From contig JACQCJ010000021.1 in NCBI GenBank assembly GCA_016201685.1, positions 1 to 21,459 on the forward strand: a stretch of 21,459 nt of DNA, in the 5' to 3' direction. Source of the DNA: Candidatus Peregrinibacteria bacterium. Lineage in GTDB: Bacteria; Patescibacteriota; Gracilibacteria; Peribacterales; Peribacteraceae. Below the pieces are notes generated by a model. It had not been told where the DNA came from, did no database searches, and worked only from the letters and a program-made list of their open reading frames with translations. Shown here in pieces: positions 1 to 7,584 of the stretch; the first letter of the stretch is position 1; every line of letters begins with the position of its first letter. The position numbers and the translations under genes are program-made.

Positions 1-159
1 ACGTCTGACTGAGTTTGTATGGAAATCAGAAAAATTCCTTTCTCAAATGCCGAGTGTTGGACACTGTGGAAAACCATACTTTTCCTCTTTCTGTAGCAGA
101 TCAATCGGTGTGGATAATCTGAAAAGTGGAGAAGTCACTGTCCTATGAGTGGAGAAAGT

Positions 160-194
160 GCCAAGTGCGAATAGCGAAGTGCCAAGTACCAAGA
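160..194. repeat. heptanucleotide array downstream of the TrmB-like gene
   Basis: Five consecutive 7-bp units in register: gccaagt, gcgaata, gcgaagt, gccaagt, accaaga. The array ends 4 bp from the stop codon of the leftward regulator gene. The unit gccaag recurs in the arms of the repeats near 17.46 and 18.47 kb. The rest of 1-198 is AT-rich, and I see no gene in it. Confidence 0.6.
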
Positions 195-198
195 AACA

Positions 199-975
199 TC
201 ATCGCGCTCTCTTCACTCTCGCTCCCTCTCGCTTCGCGTATCTCCACGCCATCTCGAAAATCTGCCGCTGCGTCTCCGCCACTTCCTTGCTTTCGATGAT
301 GACGCCGAAGACGTCTTCGTGGCTGCCCGTGCCGAACGAGCAGATAGCGACTTTCTGGTCGTAGATGTTGATCTCATTGCCGAAGTCGAAATCCTTGGCC
401 GATACCAGGCGGATTTCCCGCAATTTCTTGCGATCTTCTCCGTGGACTCTCCTCCCGGTCGCGTCATCGGGAGCAATCCCCCGCAGCCGGATTTTCCTCT
501 CCACGCGCCGCGCGACGTACTCGGGGTCGTACTCTGGCCAGAACCTGCGGACGACTGCGGAGTTGGCGAAGTTCAGGAGTTCCGTTTCCGCTGTCAATGT
601 ATCGTCGTACACGTGGCGAACGCCGTCCCACCCCTCGAAGAAGCGCACGTGGGGCTTGCGGTACTGCGCGCCGTGCAGCGATCGGAGTTCGGGAAGTATC
701 TTCTCGAAGGTCTCGACTTTCTTGCGCGCTTCGACGACGAGCGATTCCGGGGAGACGGGGGCATACCACTTCGCCCGGAGCTTGCGAACCACGGTGAACT
801 GCCCGGCATGAACCATCTGTTCGAGGAGATGATACGTGGTGATGCGGTTCAAGCGGGCGGCCTTGGCGTAGGCGGAGGCCGGGGCCGATCCCAACTGCAA
901 TCCCGCGAGGTAGAGCGAGGCTTCCTTCTCCGGCAGTCCGATCGATTCGATGATGTGCTGGAGGTCCTTGGCCAT
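199..975 (-). CDS. TrmB-family transcriptional regulator
   Basis: A 258-aa protein, probably a DNA-binding regulator. Residues about 1-75 read as the winged helix-turn-helix typical of TrmB-like proteins: a helical start (LQHIIESIGL), the segment EKEASLYLAGL, then RLNRITTYHLLEQM as the probable recognition helix, followed by a short basic wing. A linking helix rich in Lys and Glu lies at about 80-105. The C-terminal half (from KPHVRFFEGWDG) resembles the phospholipase-D-like sensor domain of TrmB proteins. The frame stays open 30 codons further upstream, but I chose the ATG at 975 because the wHTH begins right after it and a promoter-like element lies just upstream. It is divergent from the nitrogen operon, so it could regulate it; that is inference. 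The ligand cannot be predicted. Confidence 0.85.
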   Translation of the reverse strand: MAKDLQHIIESIGLPEKEASLYLAGLQLGSAPASAYAKAARLNRITTYHLLEQMVHAGQFTVVRKLRAKWYAPVSPESLVVEARKKVETFEKILPELRSLHGAQYRKPHVRFFEGWDGVRHVYDDTLTAETELLNFANSAVVRRFWPEYDPEYVARRVERKIRLRGIAPDDATGRRVHGEDRKKLREIRLVSAKDFDFGNEINIYDQKVAICSFGTGSHEDVFGVIIESKEVAETQRQIFEMAWRYAKREGARVKRAR

Positions 976-984
976 GGAAGTGAG

Positions 985-1013
985 ATGAGAAGGAAGATCG
1001 GGACGGATGGCAA
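985..1013 (-). promoter_or_regulatory. putative leaderless promoter of the TrmB-like gene
   Basis: On the minus strand TTGCCA (1013-1008) and TCTCAT (990-985) are separated by 17 bp. The -10 box ends 9 nt before the ATG at 975, and no SD is present, so transcription would begin at or a few nt before the start codon. Confidence 0.45.
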
Positions 1014-1160
1014 TCTGTAATCTCGGAGAACAATGCGAGGGAAGTTTTGGCGAGAAAGGGAGCAATCATACGGCTATGCCAAAGGAAATTGTCTTGCGCG
1101 GAGCACGATTCATTCTGTTGTTCAAAAGAAGAACAGGAGAAACATTGTGCGCAACGCCGC

Positions 1161-1202
1161 TTGGTTCTTCTGGGGGGAATACGTACAAAACTCGTGTTTT
1201 GT
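1161..1202 (+). promoter_or_regulatory. putative promoter and overlapping dyad before glutamine synthetase
   Basis: TTGGTT (1161-1166) and TACAAA (1184-1189) have a 17-bp spacer, a weak sigma70-like pair. A perfect 7-bp inverted repeat, ACAAAAC (1185-1191) and GTTTTGT (1196-1202), overlaps the -10 box and could be an operator or a small RNA hairpin. No SD precedes the chosen start. The rest of the 255-bp divergent gap shows nothing else I recognise. Confidence 0.35.
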
Positions 1203-1230
1203 TCCTGTATCCCCTTCCTCCCCCTCCGGT

Positions 1231-2733
1231 ATGAATCCGATTCCCGCGATGGAACTCGAGAAGAAGCTCCTCTCCATGCGCCGTCCGATCGGCGGACAGG
1301 ATCTCGCGTTCACGCCGCAAATGAAGACCGCGGACGATGTTCTTTCCTTTGCGAAGAAACACGAAGCAACGATGTTCGACCTCACCTTCGTCGACGTGCC
1401 GGGAACGCTCCAGCATACGAGCAAGCCCGTCCACGAGCTCTCCGATGTCCTGAGGAGCGGAGGGGGCTTCGACGGCTCGAGCATCCGCGGCTTCAAGCAG
1501 ATCGAGGAATCCGACATGCTCCTGATGCCCGATCCGCGCACCGCGATTCTCGATTCCTTCAAAGGAGACACGACGATCTCATTTCTGTGCGACGTCAAAG
1601 ATCCGATCTCGGGCGAGCTCTACGACAGTAGTCCCCGCACGATCGCGCACCGGGCAATGGATGCTCTGCGATCGAGCAACGTCGCCGATACGGCGTACTT
1701 CGGGCCGGAGGCGGAGTTCTTCATCTTCGATTCGGTGCAGTACGGGGAGGATGTGAACACCGCCTTCTACCGCGTCGATTCCGATGAGGCGATCTGGAAT
1801 ACGGGGCGGGAGGAAGAGGGCGGAAATCTCGGGTACAAGATCCGGCACAAAGAAGGATACTTCCCCGCCTCGCCAGCCGATACGCAGCAGGATCTTCGCA
1901 GCCAAATGGTCCGCGAGCTCGAATGTGCCGGCATCAAGGTGGAGACGTTCCATCATGAGGTCGCCACCGGAGGTCAAGCGGAGATCGACATGGAACGCGA
2001 CGAACTCGTGACGATGGCGGATCACCTCATGCGCTACAAGTACATCCTCCGCAACGTCGCCTACCGGCACGGGAAGACCGTGACCTTCATGCCCAAGCCC
2101 CTCTTCGGCGACAACGGCTCGGGGATGCACGTCCATCAGAGCTTGTGGAAAGAAGGGAAGCCGCTCTTCGCGGGAACCGAGTACGCGGGCTTGAGTCCCA
2201 TGGCGCTCCACTACATCGCGGGACTCCTCAAGCACGCGGGTGCGCTCTGCGCGCTCGGTAACCCCACCACCAACAGCTACAAGCGGCTCGTGCCGGGCTT
2301 CGAGGCGCCGGTGAACCTCATCTACTCCGCCCGCAACCGTTCCGCCGCCATCCGCATTCCCATGTACTCCACCAATCCCAAAACCAAGCGCGTGGAGTTC
2401 CGCTTGCCGGATCCCAGCTGCAATCCCTACCTCGCCTTCGCCGCCCTCCTCCTCGCCGGTCTCGACGGCATCGAGCGCGAATTCCTTCCCGGCGACCACA
2501 CCGACGAGAACCTCTACCACATGGCGGCGGAGCAGCTCGCAGCGATCAAGCACGCGCCCGCGACCCTCGGTGAAGCGCTCGATGCGCTCGAGGCGGATCA
2601 CGACTTCCTCACCTCGCGCGGCGTCTTCTCCGAGGCGTTCCTCACCGCCTTCATCGAGGGAAAACGCGCCGAGGTGAATGATGAAAACATGCGCCCCACC
2701 GCGCACGAATTCTTCAAATATTTCGATGCCTGA
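1231..2733 (+). CDS. glnA: glutamine synthetase, type I (beta-like)
   Basis: Makes glutamine from glutamate, ammonium and ATP. From the chosen ATG it has 500 aa. Family motifs appear in order: GFDGSSIRGF (79-88), the catalytic-site strand GPEAEFFIFD (158-167), GDNGSGMHVHQSLW with metal- and ATP-site residues (293-306), LVPGFEAPVNLIYSARNRS (353-371) and EFRLPDPSCNPY (389-400). NLYHM (427-431) places a Tyr at the position adenylylated in GSI-beta enzymes. The family's usual length of about 470 aa would be reached from the in-frame ATG at 1321; ATGs at 1249 and 1276 are also possible. I kept 1231 because residues 7-30 look coding, but there is no SD to decide. It is the first gene of an operon with amt, 56 bp upstream. 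The reading upstream to 1033 is not credible coding. Confidence 0.95.
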   Translation: MNPIPAMELEKKLLSMRRPIGGQDLAFTPQMKTADDVLSFAKKHEATMFDLTFVDVPGTLQHTSKPVHELSDVLRSGGGFDGSSIRGFKQIEESDMLLMPDPRTAILDSFKGDTTISFLCDVKDPISGELYDSSPRTIAHRAMDALRSSNVADTAYFGPEAEFFIFDSVQYGEDVNTAFYRVDSDEAIWNTGREEEGGNLGYKIRHKEGYFPASPADTQQDLRSQMVRELECAGIKVETFHHEVATGGQAEIDMERDELVTMADHLMRYKYILRNVAYRHGKTVTFMPKPLFGDNGSGMHVHQSLWKEGKPLFAGTEYAGLSPMALHYIAGLLKHAGALCALGNPTTNSYKRLVPGFEAPVNLIYSARNRSAAIRIPMYSTNPKTKRVEFRLPDPSCNPYLAFAALLLAGLDGIEREFLPGDHTDENLYHMAAEQLAAIKHAPATLGEALDALEADHDFLTSRGVFSEAFLTAFIEGKRAEVNDENMRPTAHEFFKYFDA

Positions 2734-2747
2734 TCTTTGATCCATTC

Positions 2748-2767
2748 AGACGCCGCGTGCGGCGTCT
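2748..2767. repeat. perfect palindromic hairpin between glnA and amt
   Basis: AGACGCCGC and GCGGCGTCT form a 9-bp stem around GT. No T-run follows, so it is unlikely to be an intrinsic terminator. It could stabilise or process the glnA-amt transcript, or be a dispersed palindrome. Confidence 0.6.
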
Positions 2768-2789
2768 CTACCAATTTCCCCCCTTCCCT

Positions 2790-4283
2790 ATGGACAAAAC
2801 CGCAGCCGATCTCCTCTTCTCCGTCAACCTCCTCTGGCTCCTCATTGCCGGCTTTCTGGTCTTCTTCATGCAGGCCGGTTTCGCCTTGGTCGAAACGGGC
2901 TTCACCCGCGCGAAGAATGTGGCGCATACGATGATGATGAATATGATGGTCTTCTGTATCGGAGCCGTTGGATACTGGCTCACGGGCTTCGCGCTGCAAT
3001 TCGGCGGCGTCAATTACACCTACCCGGCCGTCCACGGACTGCAGGCGTTCTCCTTCGCTCCCACCTCGCTCGGCGACTGGACGGGCGTGCTGACAAAACC
3101 GCTCCTCGTGGGTGGTTCAGGAGTGCTCGGTTGGAACGGCTTTATGCTCGCAGGACTCGGAGCGAATGTCGGGGTGCTCGGATTCTTCCTCTTCCAGATG
3201 GTCTTCATGGACACGGCAGCGACCATCCCGACCGGGGCCATGGCCGAGCGTCTGAAATTCGTCGGTTTCGCCCTCATGGGCATGTGGGTCAGCATGTTCA
3301 TCTATCCGCTCGTCGGCGGATGGGTATGGGGAGGGGGATGGCTCGCGAACTTGGGACGTTCCATGGGTCTCGGCAATGGGGCCGTGGATTTTGCAGGATC
3401 GGGAGTCGTGCACATGATCGGGGGCGCGGTGGCGCTGGCCGGAGCAATCGCGCTCGGACCACGCATCGGCAAATTCAACAAGGACGGCTCGGCGAACGCC
3501 ATCCCGGGCCACAGCATCTCGCTCGGAGTTCTCGGCGCGATCATCCTGTTCTTCGGCTGGTTCGGGTTCAACCCGGGGTCGGCCTTGGGCTTCACGGGAG
3601 GGCTGCGGAACCTCGCCACCATCGCGGCGGTCAACACGCTCATGGCGGGAGCCGCGGGAGGAACGGCGGCCATGCTCTTCATGTGGGTCCTGGGCCCGAC
3701 GAAGAAGCCCGACCCTTCCATGTCCGTGAACGGCATTCTCGCAGGTCTCGTCGCCATCACCGCTCCCTGTGCTTTCGTTTCCTCTGCGGCGGCGACGCTC
3801 ATCGGGATCGTGGCAGGCATATGGGTATGTGGAGCGACGATGATGTTGGAGAAGTGGAGAGTCGATGATCCGGTGGGGGCCGTCCCTGTGCACTTCTTCA
3901 ACGGCATCTGGGGCGTGTTTTCCGTGGGTCTCTTCGCCAACGCCAACCCGGACACCGCCGGCTGGAATGGCGTCACAGGACCCGTAACGGGCATCTTCTA
4001 TGGTGGATACACGCAAATTTGGTCGCAATGTCTGGAAGTCGCGTCCATCGTGATTGTGGTTGGGGGCCTCTCGTATGTGTTCTTCAAGATCCTGAGCGCA
4101 TTCGGCTTGCTCCGCGTCTCGGCCGCCGACGAGCTAGCCGGTCTGGACATCCCGGAGATGGGCGCTCTCGGCTACCCTCCGGACTTCGTCGCTCCTCTCC
4201 CATCCATCATGGCAACCGATATGGCGATGAGCATGATCAATGCAGAACGCAAATCGCCGCAGCCCGCGATGGCAGGTCGATGA
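2790..4283 (+). CDS. amt: ammonium transporter, Amt family
   Basis: A polytopic membrane channel of 497 aa that brings in ammonium, presumably for the glutamine synthetase encoded upstream. Seen in the sequence: QAGFALVETGFTRAKNV (28-44), GAMAERLKF (149-157), DFAGSGVVHMIGG (200-212) with one pore histidine (His208), and VHFFNGIWGVFSVGLFA (367-383) with the second (His368). Both members of the twin-His pore are therefore present. The C-terminal GLDIPEMGALGYP (451-463) matches the conserved cytosolic tail of Amt proteins that contacts PII regulators, but no glnK/PII gene is in this window. The frame opens at 2757, but MDKTAADLLF at 2790 directly precedes the first membrane segment. No SD. Its stop overlaps the next start (ATGA). 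Confidence 0.95.
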   Translation: MDKTAADLLFSVNLLWLLIAGFLVFFMQAGFALVETGFTRAKNVAHTMMMNMMVFCIGAVGYWLTGFALQFGGVNYTYPAVHGLQAFSFAPTSLGDWTGVLTKPLLVGGSGVLGWNGFMLAGLGANVGVLGFFLFQMVFMDTAATIPTGAMAERLKFVGFALMGMWVSMFIYPLVGGWVWGGGWLANLGRSMGLGNGAVDFAGSGVVHMIGGAVALAGAIALGPRIGKFNKDGSANAIPGHSISLGVLGAIILFFGWFGFNPGSALGFTGGLRNLATIAAVNTLMAGAAGGTAAMLFMWVLGPTKKPDPSMSVNGILAGLVAITAPCAFVSSAAATLIGIVAGIWVCGATMMLEKWRVDDPVGAVPVHFFNGIWGVFSVGLFANANPDTAGWNGVTGPVTGIFYGGYTQIWSQCLEVASIVIVVGGLSYVFFKILSAFGLLRVSAADELAGLDIPEMGALGYPPDFVAPLPSIMATDMAMSMINAERKSPQPAMAGR

Positions 4284-5539
4284 ACTTTTCATCATTTTCC
4301 GACGAACGGATGGACCCATTCTGGACCATTCCCGTACGACTCCTGAGCATTGCGTTGCTCGGGAGTTTCGTCGCGCTCATCGTGCTCCCGATGTGCGTGC
4401 GATGGATCGATGAGCAACTGGGATACTTCATGCTCCTGCTGGGCGCGGGGCTCCTCTGGCTCTCGCTGCATCTGGGTGTCGTGCAGTTCGACACGGGCGC
4501 CTTCGTCCAGACCCTCCTCCTCAGCCAACGCAGCGGTCTCCACCTGCTGATCCTCGAACCGTGGGTGTTGATCCTCTGCTACTTCTCGCTCTCGCTCCTC
4601 CTGCTCTTGTTGCACCGTCCTCTCCATCGAGGATTGCGACGGTGGTCACGAGCCATCCACCCGCCTGTGCTGGTGTTCCTCTGGACACTCATCGCGGGCA
4701 GTCTCGGGTCTCTCTCCGCCATCGTCATGGCGGTGATCGGAGCGCTCTTCTTCGCCATTTTGCGGGACGTGACGCATCGCGACTACACGCCCTGCGTGAT
4801 CCTCTACGCTGCCGCGATCGGGCTCTCGGCGCTCCTCACAACGGTGGGAGGACCGCTCTCCCTCTTCATCGCTCACACGCTGGGAGAAGGGAATGCCTAT
4901 CTGCTGCGCACGTTCGGCGGCATCTACGTCGTGAATATTCTGGCGCTTGCCCTCGTCTCGGGTTTGCTGGCCTCCCGCGCGCGCGTTCTAGCGGAGACGC
5001 CCGAGGAACGGATGCTCAAGGACATCCATCGCGCTGAGAGAGTTGTTTCGTGGAGGAGAGATGCAATGGAAGTGAAGGAGGCGCTCCACGCCGTGGAGGA
5101 ATTTGAAGAATACGCGCATGATTTCTCCCATGAACTCGATCGGATTCTCCACTCAACGACCAAGCTCTACTTCTTTATCCTCGGTTTACTCTTCTTTGGG
5201 GAAGCGGCGAAGCCCGTCGCCGTCCGCTTGTTCGCCGATCTGTCTCCGCTCGCCGCCTTCTTTGGAAATGCGGTGAGCACCGTTGCGGATAACGCGCTCC
5301 TGGGTCTCCTGGAAATCCACAAGGGCATGCCGCAATCGCTGGTTCTGGTTCTGGGCATTTCGCTCACCCTGTGGGGGGTGGGGCTCGTGCCGGGAAACGT
5401 CACCAATATCGTGCTCAAGGAACGCCACGGCATTTCGTTCCGCCGCTGGGCGAGCATCGGCCTCCCGTGCGCCGTGGGCCTTGCGGTGCTGAACGTCACG
5501 CTGATTCAGACGGGTGTGGCGGGGTGGCTGATGTTCTGA
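4280..5539 (+). CDS. DUF1646-like putative ion transporter
   Basis: A 419-aa integral membrane protein with about ten hydrophobic segments. Its start overlaps the amt stop (ATGA), which implies translational coupling and co-transcription with amt and glnA. The last third carries signatures I associate with DUF1646, a family in the ion-transporter superfamily: STVADNALLGLLEI, then GLVPGNVTNIVLKE, then FRRWASIGLPCAVGL. The motif TTVGGPLSLFIA in the first half resembles the matching helix-hairpin of the inverted repeat. A charged cytosolic stretch (EERMLKDIHRAE to HDFSHELDRI) separates the halves. The substrate is unknown; a cation or organic anion is plausible. Position after amt suggests a link to nitrogen uptake or ion balance (inference). 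An alternative ATG lies at 4310. Confidence 0.75.
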   Translation: MNFSSFSDERMDPFWTIPVRLLSIALLGSFVALIVLPMCVRWIDEQLGYFMLLLGAGLLWLSLHLGVVQFDTGAFVQTLLLSQRSGLHLLILEPWVLILCYFSLSLLLLLLHRPLHRGLRRWSRAIHPPVLVFLWTLIAGSLGSLSAIVMAVIGALFFAILRDVTHRDYTPCVILYAAAIGLSALLTTVGGPLSLFIAHTLGEGNAYLLRTFGGIYVVNILALALVSGLLASRARVLAETPEERMLKDIHRAERVVSWRRDAMEVKEALHAVEEFEEYAHDFSHELDRILHSTTKLYFFILGLLFFGEAAKPVAVRLFADLSPLAAFFGNAVSTVADNALLGLLEIHKGMPQSLVLVLGISLTLWGVGLVPGNVTNIVLKERHGISFRRWASIGLPCAVGLAVLNVTLIQTGVAGWLMF

Positions 5540-5560
5540 GGAAGAGAGGGACTGACAGGC

Positions 5561-5575
5561 AATTGTAGAACAATT
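5561..5575. terminator. weak hairpin between convergent genes
   Basis: AATTGT and ACAATT form a 6-bp stem around AGA, in the 48-bp gap between the DUF1646 gene (+) and nth (-). It is short, AT-rich and has only a minimal T-run, so a bidirectional terminator role is tentative. Confidence 0.25.
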
Positions 5576-5587
5576 TCATGCACAAGG

Positions 5588-6286
5588 TCATCGTCGTGTT
5601 TTCCGTGGTATTTTCGTTCTTGCATCGTGCGCCAAATCCTTCTTACTCCTCACCAACGATGACGGGCACTCTTCGCGGAACATGCACGTGCTGCACTTCC
5701 GATTCCTCGCCGTGCAGATCGTCCGGCCGTGCACGATGAGGAGCGTGTGAAGCCTGCCCCACTGCGCGCGCGGGGTCTGCTCCATCAAATCCCTCTCGAT
5801 GCGCGCTTGTGTTTTTCCTTTCGAGAGTCCAAGCCTGCGTGCCACCCGGAAGACGTGCGTATCCACGGCGATGCCGTCATTCTTCTTGAAGACCGCGTAG
5901 AGGATCACTGCCGCCGTCTTGCGCCCCACCCCGGGGAGCATCAGCAATTCTTCCATGGTGCCGGGGACTTCTCCAACAAACTTCTCAAGAAGCATTGCGC
6001 TTGCGGACTTCAGGTACTTCGCCTTCACGCGGAAGTGCCCGCAGGAGTGAATGTCGCGCTGGAGTTCCTCGATCTTCGCGTGCGCGAGATCTTCGGGTGT
6101 TCGATACTTCTCGAAGAGCTTCGGACTCAGGCGGTTCACCATCTTGTCCGTGCACTGTGCGCTCAGGATCGTCGCCATCAGCAGGTGAAAGGGTGTGTCC
6201 CAATGGAGAAACGTGCGGGGCGGTGTGTGGATCGCGCCGAGCTTTTGGAGGACGGAGTCGGTGGTGATGCGTCGAATGTTCGTCAT
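5588..6286 (-). CDS. nth: endonuclease III (DNA glycosylase/AP lyase)
   Basis: A base-excision repair enzyme that removes oxidised pyrimidines and nicks the abasic site; 232 aa, slightly longer than the roughly 211-aa E. coli enzyme through a basic C-terminal tail. Seen: LLMATILSAQCTDK near the N-terminus, the helix-hairpin-helix LPGVGRKTAAVI (117-128) with catalytic Lys123, VDTHVFRVARRL (141-152) with catalytic Asp142, and an iron-sulphur cluster motif C-x6-C-x2-C-x5-C (Cys191, 198, 201, 207). The frame is open to 6334, but the ATG at 6286 fits the family's start and lies 8 nt after a TATACT box, so the mRNA is probably leaderless. A diverged copy of the DUF559-element arm lies just upstream. 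Confidence 0.95.
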   Translation of the reverse strand: MTNIRRITTDSVLQKLGAIHTPPRTFLHWDTPFHLLMATILSAQCTDKMVNRLSPKLFEKYRTPEDLAHAKIEELQRDIHSCGHFRVKAKYLKSASAMLLEKFVGEVPGTMEELLMLPGVGRKTAAVILYAVFKKNDGIAVDTHVFRVARRLGLSKGKTQARIERDLMEQTPRAQWGRLHTLLIVHGRTICTARNRKCSTCMFREECPSSLVRSKKDLAHDARTKIPRKTRR

Positions 6287-6294
6287 TGATGTGC

Positions 6295-6300
6295 AGTATA
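6295..6300 (-). promoter_or_regulatory. -10 box of nth, leaderless arrangement
   Basis: TATACT on the minus strand ends 8 nt before the nth ATG. I see no convincing -35 box or SD. Confidence 0.4.
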
Positions 6301-6323
6301 GAGTTTGTCGTTTGATTTTGATG

Positions 6324-6386
6324 TGTGACCTCACCCCCTCATCTCCTCTCCTTCTTCCATTTCCCTTTCTGTTGCACGGGAGTATT
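6324..6386 (+). repeat. single diverged copy of the DUF559-element arm
   Basis: This stretch shares tgacctcaccccct, then ctctccttcttccat and a run ending near agtatt, with the arm at 20628-20690 in the same orientation. By eye it is roughly 80% identical over about 60 bp. It lies between nth and the 62-aa ORF, with no nuclease gene next to it. Confidence 0.65.
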
Positions 6387-6472
6387 TTCTTTTTCAGCGA
6401 CGCAAAAAAGTAAAATCCCGAATTTCAGCTCACGAAATTGCGACGCTTCGGAAAATGGAGGTCTGCCCCGCT

Positions 6473-6661
6473 TCACCTCCTCTTGGCGAAACTTTCAGCG
6501 AGAGCTCGACGCTCTTCGATTGTCATGTTCAAGACAAATTTTCCCCTCTCTGCCTGCGCAGCGTCTGCCCGTTGTCTGCGCGCTTCGAGAGCAAGATGAT
6601 GCTCCGGCTTCGTGCCGGCTTCCGTCAAAAAACTAACTTCTGCAGGTTGACCGTTTGCCAT
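6473..6661 (-). CDS. small hypothetical protein
   Basis: A 62-aa hydrophilic ORF starting MANGQPAEVSF and ending ERRALAESFAKRR; the middle is Ala/Arg/Glu-rich and probably helical. I do not recognise a family. A TATTCT box on the minus strand ends 5 nt before the ATG, matching the leaderless pattern of nearby genes, and the amino-acid composition is protein-like. Against it are the short length and a location in a lower-GC stretch. No signal peptide or membrane segment is visible. A weak hairpin (AATTTC with GAAATT, near 6421-6439) followed by T-rich sequence lies downstream on the minus strand. Positions 6662-6804 contain no other gene that I can see. Confidence 0.4.
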   Translation of the reverse strand: MANGQPAEVSFLTEAGTKPEHHLALEARRQRADAAQAERGKFVLNMTIEERRALAESFAKRR

Positions 6662-6804
6662 GGTAGAGAATAAGGAAAGGAAGAAATAATGTACCGCTCT
6701 ACAAGTACGGAGCGAAGTGGCGGCATTCTAAGGATGAGAAACCAGGAGTCAACTTTCGAGAGAGATGCTCCGAAGATTTCCTCTCTACAAAGAGATAAAA
6801 TGAC

Positions 6805-7482
6805 TCATGGCAGATTGTGTTTTTCGATCAAACCACGCTTCTGCCCAAAGAGCTGGTAGAGGGTATCGAAGGCCAGTTTGGTATTTGCTTCATCGATGTA
6901 GAGGACGAATTCGGTAAGCGTGGAGGCCACTTCGCGCACGTTGATGTGCTGCAGCCAGATCTGCTGGAGAATGATGCAGAGAGGTCCTGGAACATCCACA
7001 TAGCGCGCGGAGAAGTGCACGCCCACGGCGGCGATGCGCGCATGGAAGTACTTGGGATGCGGCCCCACGAGTGTGCGCACGAGCGGGGCGTACGCAGCAT
7101 CGACGATGACGGTGATTTCGCGCGTGCCCTCGGAGAGGGTGATGTAGCCGCTTTTGCGCAGCACCGCGGTATGCAGTTGGTGAACCTTCCGTGGAAGATC
7201 GTCCGTCTTGGTGTACGAAAACGTGCACAGCCCCGTGTGAACGGTGAGCTTCTCGATGTGAAACTCCTCCTGGCGCATGCCCACTTTGGAAGCGCGGCGC
7301 TGATGCCGTGAGAGCGCCATGACGATCGCGCTCTCCGTCACGTGCTTCTTGGCCCGCAGCTCCACGAGAGGACGGATGTGTTTGGCGAGCTGCGAGAGAT
7401 TGAAAATGCGGTGCTGCACGCCGTACTGGAGGAACGGATGCGAGCCGACGATCTCGGGAACAATGGCGGAGAGCGTGAGCAT
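6805..7482 (-). CDS. ACT-like regulatory protein with N-terminal helical/HTH region
   Basis: A 225-aa soluble protein without signal peptide. Residues 1-65 look helical: a segment of the type HPFLQYGVQHRIFNLSQLAK, then VTESAIVMALSRHQRR, which suggests a compact HTH-like unit. Residues about 70-225 alternate beta and alpha in a way that suggests two ACT-like repeats: KLTVHTGLCTFSYTK and REITVIVDAAYAP in the first, FSARYVDVPGPLCIILQQI and LTEFVLYIDEANTKLAFDTL in the second. ACT domains bind small ligands such as amino acids, so this may be an amino-acid-responsive regulator, but the family assignment comes from pattern only. It is divergent from the formyltransferase-like gene with 102 bp between. 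There is no SD; CATAAC a few nt before the ATG may be a -10 box. Confidence 0.6.
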   Translation of the reverse strand: MLTLSAIVPEIVGSHPFLQYGVQHRIFNLSQLAKHIRPLVELRAKKHVTESAIVMALSRHQRRASKVGMRQEEFHIEKLTVHTGLCTFSYTKTDDLPRKVHQLHTAVLRKSGYITLSEGTREITVIVDAAYAPLVRTLVGPHPKYFHARIAAVGVHFSARYVDVPGPLCIILQQIWLQHINVREVASTLTEFVLYIDEANTKLAFDTLYQLFGQKRGLIEKHNLP

Positions 7483-7584
7483 GGTTGTTATGAATGCAAC
7501 AGAAAGAATGATTTTTTCTGATTTTTCCGGAGAAAGTGTACGGGGAAACGCATCGAACGTACAAGAGGAACACTCACATTTCGC

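Noticed and set aside
319..1020. 233-codon frame antisense to the TrmB-like gene
   Set aside because: Overlaps a well-supported regulator gene and has no motif.
1033..1230. 66-codon upstream extension of glutamine synthetase
   Set aside because: Runs through the promoter-like region and dyad and has a non-protein-like composition; no known GS has such a start.
1579..2745. 388-codon frame antisense to glutamine synthetase
   Set aside because: It arises from the codon bias of the GC-rich glnA gene; composition is Glu/Val/Gly-biased without any motif.
4280..5539. TGA read as Gly throughout (Gracilibacteria code)
   Set aside because: amt, the M23 gene, the LCP gene and others end in TGA at the expected protein length, so the standard meaning holds.
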